Counted from the first letter of the stretch, positions 12,330 to 25,535 are shown. The stretch: 64,000 nt of DNA from Engraulis encrasicolus (GCF_034702125.1 NC_085875.1:48313606-48377605), one strand, 5' to 3'. The notes: generated by a model not told the origin, from the sequence alone. A program made the numbers and translations.

Positions 12330-13610
12330 TATTGGAGGCCATGTGTAGGGATCCCTTCAAGCCCCTCCAAGATGTGGACCTACGGATTCTGTCCGTTAAG
12401 ACTGCCCTTCTGCTCGCTCTAGCGACCATTAACATCAACAATGAGACAGTGGAGAGGGTGAGAGACTTTAAATTCCTTGCCGTTACCATCTCAGAAGACC
12501 TCACCTGGGACAGTCACACACAGCGCATTGTAAAAAAAAGCCAGCAACGTCTGTACCACCTCAGACGATTGGAAAGTTTGGGATGAGACCCAAGATCCTG
12601 AGGTCGTTTTACAGAGGCACCATTGAGAGCATTCTGACGGGGACCATTATTGCTTGGTATGGGAACTGCTCTCAAGCCAACAGGAGAGCTCTTCAGAGGG
12701 TTGTGCGTACAGCTCATAACATATGCGGCTGTGACTTACCCTCCATACTGGAGCTATTTGAGGGAAGGAGCATCAGGAAGGCTAAAAAAATCTTGGCTGA
12801 TCCTAGTCACCCCAACCATGAACTGTTTACTATGTTACCATCTGGGAAACGGTACAGAAGCCTGAAATCTCATACTACCAGACTCCAAAGTAGCTTCTTC
12901 CACCAAGCAGTAAGATTACTGAATTCATGCTGAAGACAACAAGGCACTTTCTATGCACTTTTTTCCACCCCCCCCCTCTCTTTTTTTATTTTTGATTTTT
13001 ATATTTTTTATATTTTTGAGGACACAAAAACACAACAATTTTTACTCTTTATAGGCTTCAAACCTATAATAAGACGTAATAAACTAATCTTGAATCTTGA
13101 ATCTTGAATCTTGAAGCGTGTGAGTGAACTGCATGCCCTATCAGTCAATCCTGCTTGCGCACAGTTCACTGACGACGGTGCACGGCTCACCTTGAAGGTG
13201 AACCCGGCATTTGTCCTCAAGATACAGAACACGTTCAGTTGCGAGCCTGTGGAACTACAAGTATTTTTGCGCACCACCTTTCACATCCGCAGAACAGAGG
13301 CGACAACACAACTTGTGCCCTGTGTGCACTTTTCGCATTTACGGTTTATGAACAGGACTCACTCTTTCAGAAAGATTGAGCAGCTGTTTGTATGCTTCAC
13401 TAACTCCTCTAAGGGCCTTGTGATTTTGAAACAGAGGCTTTCCACATGGTTGGTGCAAGCTATTGTCCTAGCATGTGAGACGAAGGGGCGCCAGCCCTCG
13501 GCTCAGATTAGGGCTCATTCTACAAGAGTGGTCTTCACATCCTGGGCCCTTTATAAGAGCACAGTGGTTTCGGAGGTGTGCAGAGTGGCCGATATTTTGT
13601 TTTTAGGTTA
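12330..13610 (+). pseudogene. DIRS-like tyrosine recombinase, broken by a LINE insertion
   Basis: The frame before 12430 (FKPLQDVDLRILSVKTALLLALA) resumes after 13107 (ELHALSVNPACAQFTDDGAR). Further on come NRTHSFRKIEQLFVCF, KQRLSTWLVQAIVLA and RAHSTR. The last holds the H-x-x-R pair of tyrosine recombinases. This order is that of the recombinase that DIRS elements use in place of an integrase. The end with the nucleophilic Tyr is lost (the match fades after SEVCRVADILF), and a LINE splits the frame. Sequence at 11.1-12.3 kb may be further DIRS debris, but I could not assign it domain by domain. Confidence 0.75.
12431..13107 (+). mobile_element. 5'-truncated LINE 3' end (CR1/Rex1-like)
   Basis: It encodes the C-terminal reverse transcriptase and thumb region: INNETVERVRDFKFL, then ISEDLTWDSHTQRIVKKSQQ, then, after a frameshift near 12583, RPKILRSFYRGTIESILTG, ALQRVVRTAHNI and LPSGKRYRSLKSHTTRLQSS. 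The copy ends in the short tandem tail ttgaatcttgaatcttgaa, typical of LINE 3' ends. It sits exactly where the DIRS recombinase frame is interrupted. The clade is inferred; it could be another jockey-superfamily LINE. Confidence 0.75.
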
Positions 13611-14399
13611 TATTTATTTGTTTTCAAAATATTTATGTATTGTTGGGGATATTGAAGGGGTTATTTGCTGTTGTGACCTTGGCCATGTCTTTATTTTGCA
13701 ACCTGTTGGGGTTTCATCTTACTATGCTTTAATTAATATAAACGTTTGACATTTGTCATAACATATATCTTGTGTTGAGTGTTTTCAGAAACTCCCACGT
13801 AACAGCTTCAGCTTTATCATTGAGATGATATGATATGGTATGAGCTCAAGACAGCTATTCACTCCAGACATCCCAGAAATGTTGCTGAAGTGGGGCAGTT
13901 TTGTAAAGAAGAGGGAGACAATATACATCTTGATTGTTTTCTCCATTTGATCTGCAACTACAGGAAATGTCTGGTTATTGCGACTAAATGAGGGTTAGCT
14001 CCTATTGAATGCAAGGGTGTACTTATGCCTTGCTGTCTAGTTAATTTTTACATCTTATGGCCAATATCAATATGATTACATGTAAATGTTTGGGTGGAAT
14101 TAGTTAAAGCGTTTGTTCCTTCTTGAGATTTCCGGGAAGATCAGATCATGTTTCAAAACAAATTTTGACAGAAACATAAGACATTTCAAAGGGTGTACAA
14201 ACTTCTTACTATGACTGTATAGAGGAAAATTATCATGGACAAAGGTCTTGCCTGTGCATCAATGTATTGGAACAACTTCCCTATATTTTACTACTTTAAG
14301 TAAAATACTTTCTTTTTTTTAAAGAATGTTTTCGTCAACACTGTCAGGCACAAAAAGCAAGAAAAATAAAAAGTAAAAATAAAAAAAATGTTTTAATAA

Positions 14400-14940
14400 T
14401 TCATCATCATTAAAGATACATATTGTAAGCATATTCATGTAAAACATGTCATTGACACCTAAAACGTCGTTTGATGTTGGTGACATTGGTGAAACCCATT
14501 TGACGGTGGTGACAGGGGATATCTTGTTCCACATGTGACTAAATTGTGCTGGTTAATAAAACATTATGAAACATATTAGTATTCATTGTGATCCAAAATT
14601 ATATTCCAGCTTCCAGCAATCCTACACTGAGGAGCATTTGTTGGCTTTTGTCACCACCATTAGACAAAAAAAATAGACAGAGGCAACAGGTAAAGAGGTC
14701 TGAGTGCTCAGTAATGTAGATGACCTAATGCTTGCCTGAATGTATTGTCTTTTAAAAAAATATCTGATGCTAGTGACAGATATGTGAGACATTTTGAGCA
14801 ATAAGAACATAATAGGAAATATTCCTCTAAAATCACTGTTTACAGTTCTGTAGAACTATTCCAATGTTCTTTCATATGATGGCGATATTATTCAATTCCA
14901 TCAGTGAGTATTTTATTTTTTAGTCAATTGAAATGACTAT
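14400..14940. repeat. Dispersed repeat paralogous to 43.9-44.5 and 48.5 kb
   Basis: Aaattgtgctggttaat, then cattgtgatccaaaattata, reappears at 44459-44509 and 48500-48530 on either side of a hAT insertion. The stretch 14830-14940 matches 43880-44050 in reverse complement. This copy carries the uninterrupted target sequence ATTGTGAT at 14584-14591. It is non-coding. Confidence 0.75.
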
Positions 14941-15529
14941 GACTGCGCTTATGACGGTAAGTTATATAGGGGGTGAAAAATCATACAAAAGTGAAATATA
15001 ATTAAATTACGATGAAAACTTTTGAACAAATATATTTGCGTAACAGGTCCCTTGATCATTACCTGGATTCCCTTTGCTCATAAAAGTGTAATTGATATTC
15101 AACAAAATAGCACTTTAATGAATGGGACAAATTTTTGACTTTCAAGAATAAGTGAATTGTTTGAAGTGGGGCTGGTACACTTCAGCATTTTCATTTGTTT
15201 TAGATAAAAAAGGGCAAAACTGAGAAATGAAATTCACCTATTTATTATCTCAAAAGTATATCAACAAAAGTAATAACTGGTACTATCCAGAAAACCAGAA
15301 CCAATAACAAGGCAATGCAAGTTTATTTGTATTGTACATTTCATGCACAGATGCAGTACAACGTGCATCAAAAAGAAAAAAGAAAACAAGAAAGAAAACA
15401 TTAAAAATGAGAGTCAAAACAAATTAAACCATTAAGATTACACATTAAATCATTAGGATCAAATTTATTTCAGTTCAAGTGAGGACAAAAATAGGAACTG
15501 ACCACCTGGCACTATGTGTTTGTATTTAA

Positions 15530-16865
15530 CACATTGAGCACCGACTACGTAATAATACGTTTTTCATTTTTGTATAGCAAAACGTCAAAATACACTTTTG
15601 CGTTTAAATGTCATATTTCGAATCTACACCCTTCAATGGACGATATATGTAATTTTGGGAGCTCTGTGATGGACATAAATGACAAAATTTGCAGTCAAAA
15701 GTTTGTGTTATGATTTGGACATTTTAATTTATCTTACCAAGATGTCTGGATGCCAACCCATGTCGCCTACCGTAGACTATCTGTAATAGGCTCCTAATGA
15801 TCGCGCTGCCTACATTGATGCTACGGCTCTGCATTTGATTTTGTCGCTAAAATATCCTGCAGTGATGCTCTTTTACTCTCTCTGTACCCCTTCACCTTGT
15901 GGTATGGTAGCTACAGGAAGGGCTATGGTAACTATCTGGGATGCTGCCGTATTCGTGAATCGTGCTATGTTGTTGTTTCCCTTGTACGGTCGGTGCCCAC
16001 GCTGTAGCGCTTGTAGTGTCTGACTTCACGCAATAGGTAAACACAGAGACCATTGCATATCGTGCCTGGAGTATCTTGGACATTCTGGACTTGCTACCTC
16101 GATCTTTACCAGATCCTTGGATCCAAATGGCACCCGAACTGTGATTGCAATGCGCTCCGATTTGGAAGTTTGATCGCCAACCAGATAAGAATTGTTTATT
16201 TGATTATTCGCCCCCATGTTAAACTTTCTGTGCCTTCCTGTATGTGAAAAGCCAGAAGCTAACATAGATGGCTACATATCATATGGATCGGATGGGCTAC
16301 ATCTAAGCATCATATCATTGGGATTTGTTGTCAATGTTGGGCTATTATTTTGGGAGTTATCGGGAGCTATATTAGCAAATGTCTCACCTTCTGCGTGTGT
16401 GCAAAGAGTTTGTGTTCAGTCCACGTGAAAAACTTGGATTTCGAAGGGCATTGATTGCCGATGTCGTAGTGGGACAGAGCAGGAGGTGTGTCTTGACGAG
16501 CAGCAAGATGCGTGTCAGAGCTAACCTTGCACCACATTGTGATTAAAACCAACTCGTCCCCTTTCAAAATCGTGACATTCTGAAGCAGTGCACCCTTCAC
16601 AAAAAACTCAATATCTCCGATTGTAGCTGAATTCCATAGATACCCGCTTTGGTTTAGCTTGGGTTTGCTCGGCAATAAAAGCTCGTAGAGACACACGGTT
16701 TTCACCTACTAAGAGGGCAGAGTCTTCACTTTCAAACGAGCCATAACATGTTTCAGTGGCCCTATGACATAATACGCTGTGAGTCTACAAAAAAATTCAA
16801 AAAAAGGGCTTAGAACGCTGGTATTCCATGACATAATTCCGTGAGCACCGCCGGTATTCAATGTG
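15530..16865. mobile_element. 1.3 kb TTAA-flanked element, piggyBac-like
   Basis: TTAA flanks both ends (15526-15529, 16866-16869). The left end CACATTGAGCACCG is mirrored by cggtattcaatgtg at the right, and gtgagcaccgccgg lies just inside. TTAA targets plus CAC-type ends suggest a piggyBac-type element. Interior open frames under 115 codons show no DDD transposase, so it is non-autonomous or decayed. Confidence 0.7.
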
Positions 16866-16869
16866 TTAA

Positions 16870-18028
16870 GGATTTCAAATGTGAGTATAGTTACATATGT
16901 GTGTTTGTGTGTCTAGGTGTGTGAATCTATATTTCTATTAGGTAATTATAAGTGGTGGGCCATTAACGTGCTGCAAGAATGTGAGACTTTTATCGGGCGA
17001 TAAACAAACTACCGCCCGTTAATCTATTCTCAAAGTTGGGTAGAGCGTAGGGTGTTGGCTTTGGAGTAGGGTATATGCACCTCACCACAGCGTTCGAATG
17101 ACAGGCGCTTTCAGACTTTCCTCCAGGCTTGGTTCTAAGGTTTCCAAAAACCATCGGATACAAATTGGCGGCGCCCCCTAGTGGCCGCTATTCATAAAAT
17201 AAAAAATGGCCCTATTTTGCTTGATTTTTATTTGAAATTGTTCTACAGTCCACTGTTTCCTATTTCATTTAATAGAATAATAGTTAAGCCAATCTCGTAT
17301 GACTATTTGAAGGTCTTTTTCAGTTCAATTGTGTGGTCATGGTCACTTTTCTCTCGAAAAACAGTACATACACCGTTCACAGTAATGAACTGTAAAATCC
17401 CATCCCAAATTTCTGCCACAATGATTTACAATATTTTACTGTAATGTACACAGTACACAACCACACTGTACAGGTAAAGTGAATTACTGTAGTGTATTAT
17501 TTGTTCATTTAGATATTACTGGGACTTAACACTATCATATTGTTCCTGTATTGCGACTTATTTTAATCAAGTTATTTTTGGCTGCTGCTTTGAAACTCAT
17601 TCATTCTTTAATTAACTCTGATTTCCATCTAGTTGCAATACCACCCCTACAACTTCAATCACTGACAATTCTCATTGGTGTTGGGTGGTGTACATGGTAC
17701 AAGACACTTCATACAGGATGAGACGAAACACCTAAGAAAGCATCCATAGAAATGAACAGAGGCAATCCGTAAAGCCTGTGTGCATAAAATAGATAAAGGC
17801 CCCTGTTGAAAATAAAAAAGGTTGTATCTAGTGGAGTCGGTTACATGAGAAAAAGGCCATTACCGTTACGGTAAAAATACACCCTTTTTTCTTCCACTAT
17901 ACATAAAAAATCTGTCATGTAAGTTTCTGGAGAAACATCAATGACACATTTATGAGAGTATGGTGTTGGTGTAGAAATGCATGTGTGTCATAGCAATGTA
18001 TACCAATTGTATGGGATTTCATTTCCAG
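16870..18028. other. Non-coding sequence before the mucin exon
   Basis: Contains a MITE-like fragment near 16950-17150 (cgggcgataaacaaactacc). The last 100 bp (atggtgttg, then gcaatgtataccaatt) duplicates the intron just upstream of the 9802 exon, which supports duplication of intron plus exon. It ends in the acceptor atttccag. Confidence 0.6.
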
Positions 18029-19264
18029 GAGAAACTTCAATAGGAACTCTTAACTCAGCCATGGTATCATTTGGAAGTAGCACGGCGGAAGTTACCACAA
18101 TGTCTGTCACATCATTGATGACACACAACCTATCACTGGAATCGTCTGCAAGTTTGGCTGCCGGTGGCACTACAACATTTACTACTGAATCATCAAAGAC
18201 AACCTTCAGCAAAATGCTGGATTCATCTCTAAGTACATCAGAAGATACAGCATTTACTACTGAATCATCAATGAGAACATCAGAAGAAACAACTATATTG
18301 GCCACATCGACACCAGATTTTCCCACATCATCAATGGCAAAATCAGAAGACACAACTATTTTGGCCACTTCAATAGATTTCCCCACATCATCAATGAGAA
18401 CATCAAAAGACACAACTATTTTGACCACATCAACAGATTTTCCCACATCATCAATGGCAGCATCAGAAGGCACAACTGAATTGGCCACATCAACACATTT
18501 TCCCTTAACTTCAATGAAAACATTAGAAGACACAACAATATTGGCCACATCAACAACAGATTTCCCAACACCATCAATGGCAACTTCAGAAGACACAACT
18601 ATATTGGCCATATCAACAGATTTTCCCACATCTTCAATGACAACCTCAGAAGACACAACTATATTGGTTACTTCAACAGATTTGGAGACGTCATCACTCA
18701 CAACATCAGAAGACACAGCAATATTGGCCACATCAACAACAGATTTTCTAACATCATCAATGGCAACACCAATAGACACAACTATATTGGCCACACCATC
18801 AACTTTCCACACATCATCAATGACATCCTCAGAAGACACAACTTTGTTGTTCACATCAACACCACATTTTTCCACATCATTAATGGCAACATCAGAAGAC
18901 ACAATAACTATTTTGGCCACATCAACAGATTTTCCCACATCACCAATGACAACATCAGAAGACACAACTATGTTGGCAACATCAACAGCATCAATGACAA
19001 CATCAGAGGACACAACTATTTTGGCCACAACTATTTTGGCCATATCAACAGATTTTCCTACATCATCATTGACAACATCAGAAGACACAACTATTTTGGC
19101 CACATCAACAGATTTTCCCACATCATCAATGACAATTTCAAAAGACACAACTTTGTTGTTCATATCAACATCAGATTTGCAGACATCATCAATGACAATA
19201 TTAGAGGGCACAACAATATTGGCCACATCAACAGATTTCCCATCATCATCAGAAGACACAACTA
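18029..19264 (+). CDS. Mucin-like exon, block 1 (start of Ser/Thr repeat array)
   Basis: After the acceptor atttccag the phase-1 frame is open for 412 codons. The first 80 or so residues are non-repetitive (ETSIGTLNSAMVSFGSST, then SLESSASLAAGGTTTFTT). Then begins the 20-residue unit, consensus TSEDTTILATSTDFPTSSMT, with 16-residue (DFPTS lost) and 21-residue variants. About half the residues are Thr or Ser, and there is no Cys, which is the composition of an O-glycosylated mucin stalk. The frame is cut at 19264 by a fold-back element inserted in the middle of a unit. I infer that blocks 1-3 were once a single array. Confidence 0.75.
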
Positions 19265-20690
19265 CACTGTGTGCAGAATTATTAGGCAAACACGTTTTTT
19301 GACAATATCGTCCATTTTATGCATATTGTCCGCCACCACCCTTTATGGACATGAACACCTATTGGATTTAAGCATTCCAGGTCATTCATATTGGTATAAT
19401 AAGAGACAGTGTGATCGAAGGAGCCCAATGCCCTATATCAGGGCAAAATTAGTGTGCATAATTATTAGGCAACTTTGTTTTCCTCTGGGAAAATGAGCCA
19501 CAAAAGAGATCTAGCAAACTTTGTAAAGACTATAAACTATTTTGAAGTCTTCTAGAGGGGTGTGGCTGTCTTGAAATATTGGTCACATCCATCTAATGCA
19601 CCGTTACAAGCCATCAGTGTCACATGACATGTGCTCCCAAAGTAACTGCCAGATTGAGAAGAATTGAAGATGAAACTACCACAAAACTATTACCCTGCAG
19701 TGCTGGTATATTGCAGAACTGAAACCTACATTGACTGTCCACAAGAACATTGTATTCAGCACTCAGAGACATGGCCAAGGTAAAACAGGCTGAAACCTGA
19801 AGACCACTCAACAAGTAACTCAAGTCAAGACTGGGTCAAAAAATGTCTTCAGACAGTTTTTTCAATGGTTTTATGAACTAATGAAAGTGACTGTTAATGG
19901 ACCAGGTCGATGAGCCTATGGCTAGATCAGTAATGTGCACACTCAGATCAGTTGCTGAGTTCCACTCAAATACCAGCAGATTACTGCATAAATACCATTG
20001 TCTTCGTAAAAGATGCAATTTTCTCCCTCTAAAAGTTCCAGCCATGGGTTCATCCACCCTGTCTGTCAAGAGTCACTTTCCCAAGTCCATAAAACCTTTG
20101 AAAATGTTGTCCCCAGGTATTCTTGCCCCCGTTTTGACTTAATTAACTTGTGGAATGGTTGTCTGGTGTCATCCCTTCTTACCTTGGCCATGTCTCTGAG
20201 CGCTCAATACCCTGTTTTTCTGGACACTCTGTGTTGGTTTCTGTTCTGGAATATGATAGGACTGCAGGGTAATATTTTTTTTGTAGTTTCACGTTAAATT
20301 CTTCTCAATGTTTGGCAGTGACACTTCTTAAGAGACTGATGACTTTGTAACGGTGCATCTGATAGTTCTGTGCGAACGTGACCAACATCTTGCAAATTTC
20401 ACATCCCTCTAGAACACTTCAAAATTGTTTATAGACATTTCAGAGTTTGTTAGATCTATTTTGTGGCCCATTTTCCCAGAAGAAAACAAAGTTGCCTAAT
20501 AATTATGCACACCTGATATAAGGTGTTGGGCACCTTTGACCACACCCCCATCTTATTATACAAATATACATGACCTGGAATGCTTAAATCAAATAGGTTT
20601 TCATGTTCATATAGATTGCTGTTGGAAAATATGCATAAAAAAGACAAAATGGTCAAAAAACATGTTTGCCTAATAATTCTGCACACAGTG
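19265..20690. mobile_element. 1.4 kb fold-back (full palindrome) element, TA target, copy 1
   Basis: It starts CACTGTGTGCAGAATTATTA and ends in the reverse complement. Complementarity continues almost to the centre near 19980 (for example gcataattattaggcaactt at 19455 against its inverse near 20500, and caccgttac at 19600 against gtaacggtg at 20348). TA flanks both ends. No transposase is encoded, so it is a large non-autonomous element. It sits immediately left of an L2 copy. Confidence 0.85.
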
Positions 20691-20697
20691 TATATTT

Positions 20698-23024
20698 TAC
20701 AGAGAAAAGCATATTTTTCCAAAATCATAACAGACAACCAGCATAATGCGAAAGTTCTTTTTTTCACTATTGACCACCTGCTTAATCCAACACATAGCAA
20801 TAACAACCTAAATGCAGCATCACATGCCAAGTGCGAGGAATTTGCTAGATTTTTTAATAAAAAGATTGCCGACATTAGAGAAGGCATCCAAGGTGGAAAC
20901 GCAGCAACCTCTGTCGCCCACTCAGGCGATACACCGAGGGGAGGGTTAAACCCCCCTAGGAGACCTGAGAGCTTCCAAAAGTTTTGTCCAATTACAGAGG
21001 ACGACCTCTGTAAAATAGTCAGGGAAAGTAAGCAGTCTACCTGCAGCCTTGACGCGATCCCCACATGTCTGCTAAAAAACGTACTTGGTTGCTTAGCAGC
21101 ACCTTTACTGCAAATTGTTAACACCTCTATGCTTACAGGCATTTTTCCAAGCTCATTCAAAACAGCCATGGTAAAGCCACTCCTAAAAAAGACAAATTTA
21201 GATCAGAATTCTTTAAACAACTACAGACCTATATCAAACCTTCCCTTTATAAGCAAGGTACTAGAAAAAGTTGTATTTAAACAGCTTAATCAACATCTGG
21301 CTGGGAATGATATCTTGGAAAAATTCCAATCAGGCTTTAGAGCCAACCATAGCACCGAAACAGCACTAACCAAAATAATAAGTGATCTTAGGCTCAACAC
21401 TGCCGCAAACAAAGTTTCAGCACTTATCCTCCTCGACCTCAGTGCCGCCTTTGACACGATAGACCACAACATACTAATTGACCGCCTTGAATCTTGGGTA
21501 GGCTTGTCCGGTCACGTCTTAGAGTGGTTCAAAACATATATTACAGGAAGACAGTTTTTTGTCACCATCGGAGAATACGTCTCCAACAAGTATGATGTGC
21601 CTTTTGGAGTTGCTCAGGGTAGTTGCTTGGGCCCTCTCCTCTTCTCTCTCTATATGTTGCCCCTGGGCTCCATCATCAGAGAGCACAATGTTGATTTTCA
21701 TAGCTATGCCGATGACACTCAACTATATATCTCTGTCGAGCCTAGCCAAACCACTGCCATTCATGCCTTGACTAAATGCATGTCTGCCATTACAGATTGG
21801 ATGAACAGTAACTTCCTAAAATTAAATGAAGATAAAACTGAAGTGTTGCTCATTGGGCCTAAGAAAAAACGTGCAAAACTCCACTCAAGCCTAGGTGACC
21901 TAAGCATACACATTAAAGATAAGGTTACTAGCCTAGGTGTGGTCATAGACTCGGATTTGAGCTTTGAGCCTCACATCAACAAGATAACAAAATCTGCTTT
22001 TTTCCATCTTAGAAATGTCAACAAAGTGCGCGGCTTGGCCCCCCGACAAGACGCTGAGAAACTTATTCATGCCTTTGTCACCAGTAGGATAGACTACTGC
22101 AATGCTCTTTTCTCCGGTCTCCCAAAAAATAATTGACAAATTGCAACTCATTCAAAATTCTGCGGCAAGAATCCTAACAAGAACCAGAATGAGAGAGCAC
22201 ATCTCTCCTGTCTTGGCAGACCTGCACTGGTTACCTGTCTCATACAGAATCGACTTTAAGATTCTGCTCACAGTATTTAAAGCATTAAATGGACTTGCCC
22301 CTAGCTATATCTCAGACATGCTCTCTTTTATGCCCCTGCTCGAGCTCTCAGGTCCACTGATGCCAAGCTGCTAAGGACCCCCACCCCCCCGCAGAAGAAG
22401 ATCGGCGACGCCGCGTTTGCCTGCTATGCGCCCAAGAGATGGAACGCCCTCCCCATCGAGATCCGATCAGCCACCTCCGTCGACTCCTTTAAGAAGCAGC
22501 TGAAGACCCACCTCTTCATCCTTGCCAACTCCTAGCTGCCAAGGCGTCATAGTGTCCCAGCCGCCGCAGCGCCCTTACTACTCGCAATCCAGCCCTGGCA
22601 GGGGGCTCCCCTAGTGGGCCGCTGGTCTCTGCCTGAGGTTTCTTCCTGACTACAGGGGGTCTTTTTTCTCAGACCTCACTGAGCTTTTTTTCCCCCTCAC
22701 AAACTATGAATCAAGCGAAAGGGAGTTTTTCCTCACCCCTGATGCCACCAGGGGCCGCACCTGAGCTCCCAATCTCTGTGTGACTATCTATGACTTATGA
22801 TAGGCCCAGCCACTATGGACCTTACACATCTAAGAATCCTGGTCCTAACCTACGTTGACCTTATGACTCTACATTCTCTGTCTATCTCTTCTTCCTCTGC
22901 CTTCCTGCTTTTTCTGCCTCTCCTCTATACCTCTCCTTTTAAATCTATCTCTAACAATGTTTTTTCCCATTTGTTAAGCACTTTGAGTTACATGCCTTGT
23001 ATGACACAGTGCTATACAAATACA

Positions 23025-23058
<34 letters not shown>
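20698..23058 (+). mobile_element. 5'-truncated L2-type LINE
   Basis: It begins within ORF2, between endonuclease and reverse transcriptase (AYFSKIITDNQHNAKVLF). The reverse transcriptase follows: YRPISNLPFISKVLEKVV, LLDLSAAFDTIDHNIL, the catalytic YADD at 21705-21716, and WMNSNFLKLNEDKTEVLL. A frameshift in an A-run near 22125 breaks the frame. The thumb continues (LQLIQNSAARILTR, LHWLPVSYRIDFKILL) to the C-terminus SFKKQLKTHLF near 22530. A 3' UTR ends in (ATT)n at about 23022-23060. Sequence resembling tattt lies on both sides, as expected of a short target duplication. It is probably dead. Confidence 0.9.
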
Positions 23059-23060
<2 letters not shown>

Positions 23061-25535
23061 TCCCACGTCAACAGCATCAACAATAACATCAGAAGATACA
23101 ACTACTTTGGCCACAGCAACAGATTTTCCCACATCATCGACAATCTCAGAAGATGCAACTTTGTTGTTCACATCACTGACAACATCAGAAGACACAACAA
23201 TATTGACCACATCAACAACAGATTTTCCAACATCATCAATAGCAACATCAGAAGACACAACTATTTTGGCCATATCAACAGATTTTCCTACATCATCATT
23301 GGCAACATCAGAAGACAGAACTATTTTGGCCACATCAACAGATTTTCCCACATCAACAATGGCAACTTCAGAAGACACAACTATATTGGCCACGTCAACA
23401 GCATCAATGACAACATCAGAAGACACAACTTTATTGTCCACATATTCAATGATAACATCAGAAGACACAAATACATTTGCCATTTCCACAACATCAATGC
23501 CAACATCAATGACATCAGAAGACACAACCATATTGGCCACATCAAGAACAGATTTTCCCACATCATCAATGACAATTTCAAAAGACACAACTTTGTTGTT
23601 CAGATCAACAGCAGATTTGCCGACATCATCAATGACAACATTAGCGGACACAACAATATTGGCCACATCAACAACAGAATTTCCATCATCAATGATAACA
23701 TCAGAAGACACAAGTACATTTGCCACTTCCACAACATCTATGGCAACATCAATGACAACAATAGATGACACAACCACATTGACTACATCAAGAACAGATT
23801 TCTCAACATCATCAATGGCAACATCAGAAGACACAACTATATTGGCCATATCAACAGATTTTCCCACATCTTCAATGACAAAATCAGAAGTCACAACTAT
23901 ATTGGCCACATCAACAACAGATTTCCCAACATCATCAATGGCAACATCAGAAGACACAACTATATTGGCCATATCAACAGATTTTCCCACATCTTCAATG
24001 ACAACCTCACAAGATACAACTATATTGCCTACTTCAACAGATCTGCACACATCATCACTGACAACATCAGAAGACATAGCAATATTGGCCACATCAACAA
24101 CAGATTTTCCAACATCATCCATCACAACATCAGAAAATACAACACAATTGACCACGTCAGCAGCATCAATGAGAACATCAGAAGACACAACTATTTTGAC
24201 CACATCAACAAATTTTCCCACAATTTCAATGAAAACATTAGAAGACACAACAATATTGGCCACATCAACAACCGATTTTCTAACATCATCAATGGCAACA
24301 TCAAAGGACACAACTATATTGGCCACATCCTTAGCTTTTCCCACATCATCAATGACAACCTCAGAAGTCACAACTTTGTTGTTCACATCAACACCACATT
24401 TTCCCACTTCAGCGATGACAACATCAGAAGACACAACAATATTGACCACCTCAACAGCATCAATGACAACATCAGAAGACACAACTATTTTGGCCATATC
24501 AATAGATTTTCCCACATCATCATTGACAACATCAGAAGACACAACTATATTTCCCACTTCAACAGATTTTCCAACATCAATGACAACATCAGAAGATACA
24601 ACTTTGTTGTCCACATCATCAATGATAACATCAGAAGACACTAATACATTTTCCACTTCTACAACATCAATGCCAACATCAATAACAACATCAGAAGACA
24701 CAACCATATTGGCCACATCAAGAACAGAGTTTCTAACATCATCAATGGCAACACCAATAGACACAACTATATTGGCCACACCATCAACTTTCCACACATC
24801 AATGACATCCTCAGAAGACACAACTTTGTTGTTCACATCAACGGCAGATTTGCTGACATCATCACTGACAACATCAGAAGACACAACAATATTGACCACG
24901 TCAACAACGGATTTTCTAATATCATCAATAGCACCATTAGAAGACACAACCATATTGGCCATATCAACAGATTTTCCCACATCAACAATGACATCTTCGG
25001 AGGACACAACAATATTGGCCACATCAACAGCATCAATGACAACATCAGAAGGCACAACTAGCAACTTTGGCCATATCAACAGATTTTCCCACATCATCAA
25101 TGACAATTTCAAAAGACACAACTTTGTTGTTCACATCAACAGCAGATTTGCAGACATCATCAATGACAACATTAGAGGACACAACAATTTTGGCCACATC
25201 AACAGATTTTCCAACATCATCAATGACAACATCAGAAGACACAACCACATTGACCACGTCAGCAGCATCAATGAGAACACCAGAAGACACAACTATATTT
25301 CCCACGTCAGCAGCATCAATGACAACATCAGAAGATATAACTCTTTTGACCACAACAACAGATTTTCCCACATCATCGACAACCTCAGAAGATGCAACTT
25401 TGTTGTTCACATCAACGGCAGATTTGCTTACATCATCACTGACAACATTAGAGGACACAACCATATTGGCCACATCAACAACAGAATTTCCATCATCCGT
25501 GACAACATCAGAAGACACAACTATATTGGCCACCT
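23059..25535 (+). pseudogene. Mucin repeat array, block 2, with a frameshift
   Basis: This is the same 20-residue Ser/Thr unit as block 1, open in one frame from 23059 to about 25057. There a unit reads acaactagcaactttggcc where others read acaactatattggcc, a net gain of 4 bp that shifts the frame. The array continues in the next frame to 25535, where a transposable element begins. The left edge (tttcccacgtcaacagc) is exactly the half-unit missing from the end of block 1, so the two blocks were contiguous before the L2 inserted. I call it a pseudo-exon because of the shift; a base-calling error or a compensating splice is possible. Confidence 0.6.

Larger units (their letters stand above)
10414..14217. 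mobile_element. Tc1/mariner-like TIR element, enlarged by nested retroelements
   Basis: The left end CAGTCATAGAAAAGAGTTTG and the reverse complement of the right end (CAGTCATAGTAAGAAGTTTG) pair, and the arms stay similar for about 200 bp (for example ctaactaattc.acccaaacatg). TA flanks both ends (10412-10413, 14218-14219). No transposase frame is visible, so it was a non-autonomous element. About 3 kb of its middle is inserted DIRS and LINE sequence. Confidence 0.8.

Noticed and set aside
20580..22136. 518-codon open frame as a host gene
   Set aside because: Its first part is fold-back element sequence and the rest is L2 reverse transcriptase. The ATG is accidental.
22797..23768. 323-codon frame rich in His, Asn and Arg (NIRRHNYFGHINRFSH-like)
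   Set aside because: It is the mucin array read out of frame after the L2 3' UTR. The same pattern appears at 59888-60409.
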